Shown: positions 23,835 through 31,064 of the stretch, piece after piece
Numbering within the stretch: the stretch's first letter is position 1
How the letters are laid out: the number at the start of each line of letters is the position of its first letter
Source of the DNA: an uncultured Ileibacterium sp.
GTDB lineage: Bacteria; Bacillota; Clostridia; Peptostreptococcales; Anaerovoracaceae
Reading direction: 5' to 3'
NCBI GenBank assembly: GCA_902488835.1
Contig: CABTXQ010000010.1
Coordinates: 1 to 39,017, forward strand
DNA length: 39,017 bases
Notes under the pieces: generated by a model
The model's input: only the letters and a program-made list of their open reading frames with translations
What the model was told of the DNA's origin: nothing
The model's database searches: none
Program-made: the position numbers and the translations under genes

Positions 23835-25247
23835 ATGAAGATTTATGAAGCAAGAAAATATGTAGTTAACAACCTTCATAAGGCTTTTACACCAAGGACA
23901 ATTGCAGTTATCGGAGCAAGTCATAACAGTGACAAAGTCGGGTACAAAGTAGTTAAGGCACTTAGAGATAGCGACTTCCCCGGAGAAATCTATCCTGTTA
24001 ATCCAAAGCAAGGTGAGATAGTTGGGCTTAAAGTCTATAGATCAGTAAAGGATATACCGCATGAAATTGATCTTGCATTTATAACTCTTCCTGCAAAGCT
24101 TGTATTTGATGTGGTTAAAGAGTGTTCAGAAAAAAATGTCGGAATAGCGGTAGTATCATCTTCTGGTTTCAGCGAATCAGGCAATTGGGATGAGCAGAAT
24201 AGAATAACCGAATTCGTTAGAGAAAAAGAACTTCCATTGATAGGTCCAAATTTAATCGGTATAGGGACACCTTATTATAATTTTAACTGTGGATTCATAC
24301 CATATCTTCCAAATAAAGGAAGGGTTGCAATCATATCACAGTCCGGGTCCAACTTGCTTGCAGCACTAGGCTCATCACAGCTTAATCATTACGGCATAAG
24401 TTTTTTCGTAGGGCTTGGCAATAAAGCGGATGTTGATTTTAGCGAGATGATAGAATATGCGGACCGTGATATTAATACAGGCTGTATAGCTCTTTACATC
24501 GAAGGGCTCGATAGTCCGGAGGCATTTAAGAAAGCATGTCTTAATGCTAGCAAACCTATTGTTGCAATTAAGGTTGGAATTTCTGGCATAGGAGTCAAGG
24601 CTGCATATGCACATACAGCATCGGTTAATAATGATGGCGGAGATGTTTTTTATGACGCAATTTTTCATGAATCTGGTGTTATTAGAGTCAATACTTGGCA
24701 GGAATTTCTTGATACTTCGTTAGCTCTTGGATCAACTTCTCCGATGGTAGGAGACAATGCTGTTATTATTACTAATGGAGGAGGTGCTGGTATTTTGGCA
24801 TGTGATCACTTTGAAAGAAAGGGCATGCCAATGAAGGAATTAAAGGATATTTCGCCCGAACTCCCTGATAAAATGCGTAAGCATATGCCTAATTTCGGTT
24901 CTCCACTTAATCCGATAGATATTAGTGGAACGGCTACACCGGAAATGTATGCCGGAGCAATAGAAGAAGCATTTAATGATGAACATATACACGCAATAAT
25001 GGTCTCAATTTGTCCAACGGCAGTAACGGATGTGGATGGAATAACAGATAAAACAATTGACCTTGTTAACCAATACGCATATAGAAAAATTCCGCTTATT
25101 ATGGAATGCCAGGGTGGAGATGAGTGTTTCAATGCGATATTAAAGCTTAGGAGCCATGGTATTCCAGCTTATATAACGCCAGAGCAAGCGGTAAACGCAA
25201 TAGTTGCACTTAGAGATTATGGAAAGAGTTCAAAGGAGGAATCATGA
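23835..25247 (+). CDS. ADP-forming acyl-CoA synthetase, alpha-subunit type (CoA-binding protein)
   Basis: A 470-residue protein of the acetyl-CoA synthetase (ADP-forming)/succinyl-CoA ligase superfamily. Domain order: CoA-binding Rossmann domain (TIAVIGASHNSDKVGYKVV at about residue 20), two ligase-type domains (GRVAIISQSGSNL at about 160), and the likely phosphohistidine H260 in AYAHTASV. A C-terminal domain (DNAVIITNGGGAGILACD onward) completes the alpha part. There is no ATP-grasp beta subunit, either fused or adjacent. Family knowledge: ACD enzymes conserve energy by making ATP from acyl-CoA; without beta this protein needs a partner or has another role. It shares a 4-bp ATGA overlap with the lipid kinase gene. 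Confidence 0.85.
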   Translation: MKIYEARKYVVNNLHKAFTPRTIAVIGASHNSDKVGYKVVKALRDSDFPGEIYPVNPKQGEIVGLKVYRSVKDIPHEIDLAFITLPAKLVFDVVKECSEKNVGIAVVSSSGFSESGNWDEQNRITEFVREKELPLIGPNLIGIGTPYYNFNCGFIPYLPNKGRVAIISQSGSNLLAALGSSQLNHYGISFFVGLGNKADVDFSEMIEYADRDINTGCIALYIEGLDSPEAFKKACLNASKPIVAIKVGISGIGVKAAYAHTASVNNDGGDVFYDAIFHESGVIRVNTWQEFLDTSLALGSTSPMVGDNAVIITNGGGAGILACDHFERKGMPMKELKDISPELPDKMRKHMPNFGSPLNPIDISGTATPEMYAGAIEEAFNDEHIHAIMVSICPTAVTDVDGITDKTIDLVNQYAYRKIPLIMECQGGDECFNAILKLRSHGIPAYITPEQAVNAIVALRDYGKSSKEES

Positions 25248-26119
25248 AAAAGGCTGTTTTAATTATAAACCCAAGTTCAGGAGATGAGAAAGCTCTAGAA
25301 TACAAGGATAAGCTTTTCAAAAAGGTCTCTGAATACTTTGATGAAGTCAAGGTCAGGATGACAGAGAAAGAAGATGATGCAACGAAATTTGCTAGAAAAG
25401 CAGCAGAAGATAGATGTGATGCAATTTTTGCTTTCGGTGGAGATGGCACAGTTAATGAGGTTATTGCAGGTATAGCTGAGATGGAATATATTCCGAAACT
25501 TGGAATAATACCGGGTGGAACGGTGAATCTTATGTCAAGGCTTGTTGGAATAGATCAGGACCCGGATAAGGCAATAGAAGAACTCGACTTTAATAAAACT
25601 GAAAGAGTTGATGTAGGTAAGTGCAATGATAAATTCTTTGGATACATATTTAGCATAGGTTCAATACCGGAAGCTATACATAATGTTGAAACTGAAGAAA
25701 AGACAAAATTCGGTCCACTTGCATATTTTGTTAATAGCATGAAATCCATGATGAAGGATAGTGAGTTTGAAATAGATATAAAGACAGAAAACGGAGATTA
25801 CAATGGTAAGGCTAGCCACGTTATAGTACTATTAACAAATTGGCTTGGAGATAAGAAGCTTTTTAGCAAAAACAAGGATGGGTATGCAAACATACTAATA
25901 TTGAAAGATGCTTCGATGATTTCAAAGTTTTCAATAATACCGGATTTTCTCAAAGGAGAGGTTACCCAAAATGACAAGATTAGTTATATAAGGGCTAAGG
26001 AGATACATATAAGCTCCCCTATTGAGATGGATACGGACATAGACGGAGATGAGGGAGAAAAGCTGCCAGTCGATATAAAAATATTAAGTCAGAAAATAGA
26101 ATTATTTTCCCAAAACTAA
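25244..26119 (+). CDS. Diacylglycerol kinase-family lipid kinase
   Basis: A soluble lipid kinase of the DgkB/YegS/BmrU group, 291 residues. The N-terminal INPSSGDEKA and the nucleotide-binding GGDGTVNEV (G65-V73) are the family's signature, followed by LGIIPGGTVNLMSR. The C-terminal beta-sandwich domain is present. Family knowledge: members phosphorylate diacylglycerol or related lipids, feeding phospholipid turnover and lipoteichoic acid recycling; the exact lipid is not readable here. It starts within the stop of the upstream acyl-CoA ligase gene (ATGA), so the two are co-translated. Confidence 0.88.
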   Translation: MKKAVLIINPSSGDEKALEYKDKLFKKVSEYFDEVKVRMTEKEDDATKFARKAAEDRCDAIFAFGGDGTVNEVIAGIAEMEYIPKLGIIPGGTVNLMSRLVGIDQDPDKAIEELDFNKTERVDVGKCNDKFFGYIFSIGSIPEAIHNVETEEKTKFGPLAYFVNSMKSMMKDSEFEIDIKTENGDYNGKASHVIVLLTNWLGDKKLFSKNKDGYANILILKDASMISKFSIIPDFLKGEVTQNDKISYIRAKEIHISSPIEMDTDIDGDEGEKLPVDIKILSQKIELFSQN

Positions 26120-26128
26120 TAAGCTTAT

Positions 26129-26157
26129 TTGAAAAGCATTAGATTATGGTATATAAT
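26129..26157 (+). promoter_or_regulatory. Sigma-A-type promoter of the csbD-like gene
   Basis: TTGAAA (26129-26134), a 17-bp spacer and a perfect TATAAT (26152-26157), 49 bp before the start codon. Good match to the vegetative consensus. Confidence 0.75.
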
Positions 26158-26206
26158 GCACTTGGAAACGTATTGCTAAGATAATGATGATAAGGAGTAA
26201 GGGATT

Positions 26207-26431
26207 ATGACAGATAAAGGATTTACAGATAAGGTTAAAGGTAAGGCTAAGGAAACTGCAGGTAAGGTTACTGGTGACGACTCAAAGAAGGCTGAAGGAA
26301 TAGTTGATCAGGTAGTAGGTAAGACTAAGGAAGTTGCTTCAGATGCTAAAGACGTGGTAGAGGAAGTTGCAGGTAAGGCTAAAGATGCGGCAAGCAAGGC
26401 TGCAGAAAAGGCTAAGGATGCAATTGACTAA
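26207..26431 (+). CDS. CsbD-like small stress protein
   Basis: A 74-residue, Lys/Ala/Asp-rich, hydrophilic protein with no hydrophobic segment. The first half (FTDKVKGKAKETAGKVTGDD, then SKKAEGIVDQVVGKTKE) matches the CsbD family. The second half continues as amphipathic repeats (EEVAGKAKDAASKAAEKAKD) that look LEA-like. In B. subtilis csbD is a general-stress gene of unknown biochemistry. It is a monocistronic unit with its own promoter and terminator. AAGGAG upstream is the ribosome binding site. Confidence 0.85.
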   Translation: MTDKGFTDKVKGKAKETAGKVTGDDSKKAEGIVDQVVGKTKEVASDAKDVVEEVAGKAKDAASKAAEKAKDAID

Positions 26432-26466
26432 TTGATGATTGTAATTGTTTAATATCTAATGTAAGT

Positions 26467-26498
26467 AACACCGTCCAATGTAAGGACGGTGTTTTTTT
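26467..26498 (+). terminator. Intrinsic terminator of the csbD-like gene
   Basis: AACACCGTCC (26467-26476), loop AATGTAA, GGACGGTGTT (26484-26493), then a T run to 26498. It ends 10 bp from the convergent phosphohexomutase stop; a T run is missing on the - strand, so it is mainly a + strand terminator. Confidence 0.92.
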
Positions 26499-26508
26499 AA
26501 ATGTAATA

Positions 26509-28062
26509 TCAAATTTTAAGAGCTTTATATTGCGAAAGGAACAGCTTTATCATCGAAAGAACTTCTGATATTCCACCATCTGTATCGGATTCGATGTTTA
26601 ATGGCATTACCGGATCGTGAAGCGATTTACGAAGTAAGAACCATCCTTTCGATTTGATGCCTGAATCTTCGTTAAGAATATTATAGTTTACACGTACGCC
26701 TTCATAATTTGGAGTTACAACAGATAACCCATCAGTTTCTATAGCCCATTTACGCATATTATCAATTGCGATATCGGCATAATCAGAGAATTCTGTCACA
26801 TTTGAAGAAGCAGCTAATGAATCTTTAGAAATAAGATCTTCAAAAATTTTGAATCGAAATTCTTTTGATTCAGCAGGACTTTTCATATCGGAAATTAGTG
26901 AAAGAATGTCTCTTCCTTCAATTTTTAGATGTGCAGCTTCAATTACTATAAGACATGCAAGATATGCTCCGTCATCAAGATAATGATTATCAGAATAAGC
27001 AGCATGCCCCGATGTTTCAATCGCGAGGAAGGCATCTTCTTTATGCAGCTCCTTTGCCTTATTTATAACGTTCTTATAACCCCTTTTATATCTCAAGTGT
27101 TTAAGCCCAAGAGCATTCTCAAGATAGTCAGTTAATTCATTAGAAGTTATGCTATCAGTTACTACGGTTCCGCCGGGATGTTTTACAGAACCTATGGCAG
27201 CGGCAAGTGCGATGATTTCATTCCTCTGTATGGGTTTTCCAAATTTTCCGACGGCAGCACTTCTATCAACATCCGTATCAAATATTATACCTAGATCTGC
27301 ATTAACCATTTTAACTGCATCAGATATTGATTTCATAGCGATTGTATCTTCAGGATTAGGTACATGGTTCGGAAACTCACCGTCCGGCTCAAGAAACTGA
27401 CTTCCACTTATATCTGCTCCTAGTGGAAGAAGGACATCGTTAGCAAAGAAACCGCCTGATCCATTTCCGGCGTCAACCACTATCTTCATACCTGAAAGGT
27501 CCTTCAATCCATATTCGTTTATTCCTTCGAGAATTATATCTCTTAGGTGAGATGAATAAGCTTTCATAAGTGGAACGTGTTCATAGTTTTGTTTTTTATC
27601 AGGAATAGTTGATTCCTCTTTCACATCGATCAATATATCCTTGATATCATTGCTGTCAAGACCGCCAAATGGTGTAAAAAACTTGAATCCATTCCTATTA
27701 CTTGGAAGATGACTTGCAGTGACCATAACTGCACCGTCAAAATTAAATCTCTCGTCAACACATGACATAAACATCGCAGGAGTTGAAGCAAGCCCCGCAT
27801 CAAAGGCTTCAATATTGCAAGATTTAATACCTAATATTAAGGCTTCTGAAAGTATTTTACCTGATATTCTCGGATCACGACCGATACATATTTTTAGATT
27901 ATTGATATTTTTACCTGACTTTTTTGCGAGCCATCTGCCAAAAGATGCACCTATCTGAGATGCAATCCGAGGAGTAAGGTTTATTTTTTCACCAGGGACC
28001 GAATCAAGTGCGGTTCCCCTTATATCACTTCCGTTTTGAAGTTTTAATATACTGTTTGACAT
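26509..28062 (-). CDS. Phosphomannomutase/phosphoglucomutase
   Basis: Alpha-D-phosphohexomutase of 517 residues that interconverts hexose 1- and 6-phosphates for wall and surface polysaccharide precursors. Domain order is visible: the phosphoserine loop VTASHLPSNRNG (S117), the metal loop IFDTDVDRS, the sugar-binding loop ETSGH and a C-terminal phosphate-binding domain. The active loop reads TASHLP where TASHNP is usual, and the sugar loop lacks the preceding Gly of GExSGH. These suggest a subfamily whose substrate choice (mannose, glucose or other) I cannot tell. AAGAGG on the - strand precedes the ATG at 28060-28062. It diverges from the sortase gene. Confidence 0.9.
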   Translation of the reverse strand: MSNSILKLQNGSDIRGTALDSVPGEKINLTPRIASQIGASFGRWLAKKSGKNINNLKICIGRDPRISGKILSEALILGIKSCNIEAFDAGLASTPAMFMSCVDERFNFDGAVMVTASHLPSNRNGFKFFTPFGGLDSNDIKDILIDVKEESTIPDKKQNYEHVPLMKAYSSHLRDIILEGINEYGLKDLSGMKIVVDAGNGSGGFFANDVLLPLGADISGSQFLEPDGEFPNHVPNPEDTIAMKSISDAVKMVNADLGIIFDTDVDRSAAVGKFGKPIQRNEIIALAAAIGSVKHPGGTVVTDSITSNELTDYLENALGLKHLRYKRGYKNVINKAKELHKEDAFLAIETSGHAAYSDNHYLDDGAYLACLIVIEAAHLKIEGRDILSLISDMKSPAESKEFRFKIFEDLISKDSLAASSNVTEFSDYADIAIDNMRKWAIETDGLSVVTPNYEGVRVNYNILNEDSGIKSKGWFLLRKSLHDPVMPLNIESDTDGGISEVLSMIKLFLSQYKALKI

Positions 28063-28236
28063 TATGAATACCTCTTAGTTTGATATATGATTTATTATAA
28101 AAGAATTTTAGCACAAAAAAGAACCTTTTTCGATTGTGAAGATAAATTGATATAATCAAATAAAATACCAAATGATAAATTTTGATGATATAATTACACG
28201 AAAATCAAAAGACATATTAATTTTGGAGATTTTATA

Positions 28237-29142
28237 ATGAAAATTAAAAAAATTAGAAGTTTTGCATTCAAGGTAATAATTGTTTGCCTAATTGTGATTA
28301 TAATGGTAAGCGGATGGCAGCTTTATAAAGCGTTTGAAAAATATTATAAGGCAAGAATCCAATACAATGATGTTATTAAGACTTCAGGATCAGTGAATGT
28401 AAAGGGAACTTTCACCGGAGAGATAGATTGGCAATCTCTATTGTCACAGAATGAGGATATCAGAGCTTGGGTATATCTTAAAGATACAATAATCAATTAT
28501 CCGGTAGTAAGAGGAAGCGACAACAGTTTTTATTTAACACATATGTTTAACAAGGCTTATAACGGTGCAGGTGCCCTGTTCATGGATGCAAATGCTCCGG
28601 ATAATTTTGAGGGATTTAACACTGTTATTTATGGGCATCATATGAAAGACGGGAGCATGCTTGCTAGAATCGACAAATATAGGAATCAGGACTATTATGA
28701 GAAAAACAAGCAGCTTGAACTGATTACACCTCAAGCTAAATACCATCTTAGAGTTGTTGGGTTTGAACTCGTTGATGCATCAAGTGAAGCATATAAGTGG
28801 TCATTTGGAAGTGATCAGGAAAAACAATCCATTCTTGATTTTACTGCAAGAAATTCAGTAATCAATACGGAGGATAAAGCTGATGTTAACGATAAGCTCG
28901 TAACATTCAGCACATGTGTATATGCAACAGGGGAAGAGAGATATGTCCTTGTGACAAAGATGGTTCCATGGACGGAATCTGAGCTAAAGGATGCTATTGA
29001 TGAGCAAAAAGCTATAGATTCTTCTTCAATAAAAGAAAAGGAAGACAAGGGTACTGACAACAAGAAGAGCAATAATAAAGGAACCCTTATAGATAATATA
29101 AAGCTTGGATTTAAGATTCTTAAAGATTCATTGTCGAACTAA
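28237..29142 (+). CDS. srtB: Class B sortase
   Basis: Membrane-anchored cysteine transpeptidase, 301 residues. An N-terminal anchor (about residues 10-27) is followed by the catalytic domain with all three key residues: H134 in YGHHMKDGSM, C227 in TFSTCVY and R235 in EERYVL. IDWQSLLSQNEDIRAWVYL and INYPVVRGSDN are class B hallmarks. The C-terminal ~55 residues form a charged Lys/Asp/Ser tail beyond the usual end. Family knowledge: class B sortases in Clostridia attach (S/P/N)PxTG-type proteins to peptidoglycan. The likely local substrate is the G5 protein at 31065-32303, with NPMTG. GGAG at about 28223-28227 is the ribosome binding site. Confidence 0.95.
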   Translation: MKIKKIRSFAFKVIIVCLIVIIMVSGWQLYKAFEKYYKARIQYNDVIKTSGSVNVKGTFTGEIDWQSLLSQNEDIRAWVYLKDTIINYPVVRGSDNSFYLTHMFNKAYNGAGALFMDANAPDNFEGFNTVIYGHHMKDGSMLARIDKYRNQDYYEKNKQLELITPQAKYHLRVVGFELVDASSEAYKWSFGSDQEKQSILDFTARNSVINTEDKADVNDKLVTFSTCVYATGEERYVLVTKMVPWTESELKDAIDEQKAIDSSSIKEKEDKGTDNKKSNNKGTLIDNIKLGFKILKDSLSN

Positions 29143-29184
29143 ACATATATTGGATAAAAAAATTGCATTAAGCAATAAAATATA

Positions 29185-29214
29185 TTGACATATAGTCAAT
29201 TATGATGTTATCTT
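29185..29214 (+). promoter_or_regulatory. Probable promoter of the glycine-riboswitch/symporter unit
   Basis: A perfect TTGACA (29185-29190), an 18-bp spacer and TATCTT (29209-29214). Transcription would start near 29220, just before the riboswitch leader. The -35 lies in a small inverted repeat (TTGAC-ATATA-GTCAA, 29185-29199) and a second pair, GTTATC/GATAAC, spans 29207-29229. Confidence 0.55.
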
Positions 29215-29225
29215 ATTAACCATGA

Positions 29226-29400
29226 TAACGAAATGAAGTCCGCAGGAAAGAGTCATTAGACCGCCGAAGGAGTAAAACTCTCAGGTATCTCTATTGGGAA
29301 GAAGACTGCGGCCGGATCGTTACTCCGGAGAAATCTGATAATCAGATGCCGAAGGGGCAAGGCGCAATTGACGCATAATCTCTCAGGCAAAAGGACGGAG
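29226..29400 (+). ncRNA. Tandem glycine riboswitch (two aptamers with leader-linker helix)
   Basis: Aptamer 1 (29240-29311) has P1 arms CCGCAG/CTGCGG and contains GCCGAAGGAGTAAAACTCTC. Aptamer 2 (29323-29400) has P1 arms CTCCG/CGGAG and contains GATGCCGAAGGGGCAAGG and CTCTCAGGCAAAAGGAC. Both cores match the gcvT-type glycine aptamer. Leader TAACGA (29226-29231) pairs perfectly with linker TCGTTA (29317-29322), the known P0 helix of full-length glycine riboswitches. It lies upstream of an amino acid:sodium symporter, so it most likely adjusts glycine/alanine transport to glycine level. With the promoter, hairpin and terminator around it, it fills the 416-bp gap between srtB and the symporter. 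Confidence 0.95.
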
Positions 29401-29467
29401 ACATAGAATTTTGATTATTAAAACGGTTATTCCGTTTCGATTCATGTTTTTGTATTTTTGTTTTCTG

Positions 29468-29498
29468 ACAGATCGTATGCATTGCGGTCTGTTTTTTA
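29468..29498 (+). terminator. Riboswitch-associated intrinsic terminator
   Basis: ACAGATCG (29468-29475) pairs with CGGTCTGT (29485-29492) including one G-U, with a 9-nt loop and a following T run. It sits 61 bp before the symporter start, so it is the likely expression platform. An additional small hairpin AAACGG-TTATT-CCGTTT lies at 29421-29437. Confidence 0.75.
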
Positions 29499-29558
29499 TT
29501 TGCACCTATGCTCAATTTATAAATTCATTAAGTGTTATAAAGAGAAAGGGTATTAACT

Positions 29559-30989
29559 ATGTTTTCTACAATTAATCGTATACTTGTGAGCATTGATGAT
29601 CTCGTCTGGGGAGTACCATTAATGGTGCTTATTCTGGCAGGTGGATTCCTACTTACGGCAAGACTCGGATTACTTCAAATAAGAAGGTTACCACTTGCAC
29701 TAAAGTGGATGTACAAAAATGAAGATGGTGGACATGGAGAAGTTACGAGTTTTGCTGCTCTATGTACGGCACTATCTGCAACAATCGGAACGGGAAATAT
29801 TGTCGGTGTTGCTACAGCAATAACTACAGGAGGTCCTGGGGCACTATTTTGGATGGAGCTTGCAGCTTTCTTTGGAATGGCTACCAAATATTCAGAGGGT
29901 CTTCTTGCAGTTAAATTTCGTACTGTTGCAGAAGATGGACATAGCCTTGGTGGACCTTTCTATTACATAGAAAAAGGTATGGGAGTCAAATACAGGTGGC
30001 TTGCAAAGGCATTTGCTTTCTTTGGAGTAGGTGTTGGGCTCTTTGGAATCGGAACCTTTACTCAGGTTAATGGAATAGCAAGTGCCGTTAAAGGGTTCTT
30101 TGATCCTAACGATAAGCACATGGTTACAATTGCAGGACTTGGAGATTATTCTTGGGCTGTTATTATATCCTCACTTATCCTTGCATTTTGCGTTGCTGCT
30201 GTAGTAATAGGAGGTCTAAAGAGGATTGCAACTGTTGCACAGATAATAGTTCCATTCATGGCAGTTATATATGTAGTATTTACAGTATTACTTCTAATAA
30301 TTAATATAAAAGCGGTTCCACAGGCATTTGTTACTATTGTAAAAGCAGCATTTAATCCACGAGCTGTTACGGGCGGAATTGTAGGCTCTATGATAGTTGC
30401 TATGCAAAAGGGTATCGCAAGGGGAATATTCTCAAATGAAGCAGGACTTGGAAGTGCTCCAATAGCTGCAGCAGCGGCAAAGACAAAGGAACCTGTTAGA
30501 CAGGGACTCGTTTCGATGACAGGAACCTTCATAGACACAATTGTAATATGTACAATGACAGGACTTTCAATTGTTTTGACCGGAGCATGGGAACAGGAAG
30601 GACTTGAAGGAGTTCAGGTTACAACTTATGCATTCCAAAACGGTCTGCCATTCCCAGCAAAATTTTCTTCATTCATATTGGTAATATGCCTCGTGTTCTT
30701 CGCATTTACAACAATTCTCGGATGGGATTATTATAGCGAACGTTGCCTTGAATATTTAACTAATTCAAATTTCAAGGTAATTAAGGGATACAGATATCTC
30801 TATATCCTCGCTGTATTTATTGGACCTTATATGACTGTAAGTGCGGTATGGACAATAGCAGATATTTTTAACGGTCTTATGGCAATTCCGAATATGATAG
30901 CACTATTTGCTTTAAGCGGTGTGATTGTTAAGGAAACTAGAGACTTTTTTGGAAAAAATAAGCATCTTGAGGACAATATTGGGTTATGA
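29559..30989 (+). CDS. Alanine/glycine:sodium symporter (AGCS family)
   Basis: Polytopic membrane carrier of 476 residues that takes up alanine or glycine with Na+ (or H+). AGCS signatures are clear: GGFLLTARLGLLQIRRLP near the start, TSFAALCTALSATIGTGNIVGVA, GGPGALFWMELAAFFGMATKYSEG and the IFSNEAGLGSAPIAAAAAKT loop. About 10 hydrophobic segments are visible. GAGAAAGGG lies about 10 nt before ATG 29559. The upstream tandem glycine riboswitch argues that glycine is a physiological substrate. Glycine transport suits a Stickland-type amino acid fermenter (inference). No clear terminator follows. Confidence 0.96.
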   Translation: MFSTINRILVSIDDLVWGVPLMVLILAGGFLLTARLGLLQIRRLPLALKWMYKNEDGGHGEVTSFAALCTALSATIGTGNIVGVATAITTGGPGALFWMELAAFFGMATKYSEGLLAVKFRTVAEDGHSLGGPFYYIEKGMGVKYRWLAKAFAFFGVGVGLFGIGTFTQVNGIASAVKGFFDPNDKHMVTIAGLGDYSWAVIISSLILAFCVAAVVIGGLKRIATVAQIIVPFMAVIYVVFTVLLLIINIKAVPQAFVTIVKAAFNPRAVTGGIVGSMIVAMQKGIARGIFSNEAGLGSAPIAAAAAKTKEPVRQGLVSMTGTFIDTIVICTMTGLSIVLTGAWEQEGLEGVQVTTYAFQNGLPFPAKFSSFILVICLVFFAFTTILGWDYYSERCLEYLTNSNFKVIKGYRYLYILAVFIGPYMTVSAVWTIADIFNGLMAIPNMIALFALSGVIVKETRDFFGKNKHLEDNIGL

Positions 30990-31041
30990 TACAATAGTGC
31001 TAACTTAATTTGGCAATAGATAAATGATAAGAAAGGAGAGT

Positions 31042-31064
31042 ATAACAAGCTTGTAAGCTGTTAT
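31042..31064 (+). promoter_or_regulatory. Leader hairpin between Shine-Dalgarno and start codon
   Basis: AGGAG (31034-31038) is a good ribosome binding site but 26 nt from ATG 31065. The gap is filled by a hairpin: ATAAC (31042-31046), a bulged A, AGCT, loop TGTA, AGCT and GTTAT (31060-31064). Folding would bring the ribosome binding site to within a few nt of the ATG. Confidence 0.5.

Noticed and set aside
28134..28140. TTGTGAA as a Rex operator before the sortase gene
   Set aside because: Only one half-site; the second half (TTCACAA) is missing at the required distance.
28189..28194. TATAAT before the sortase gene as a promoter
   Set aside because: A -10 match is present (another at 28151-28156) but no acceptable -35 at 16-18 bp; in such AT-rich DNA this is not enough.
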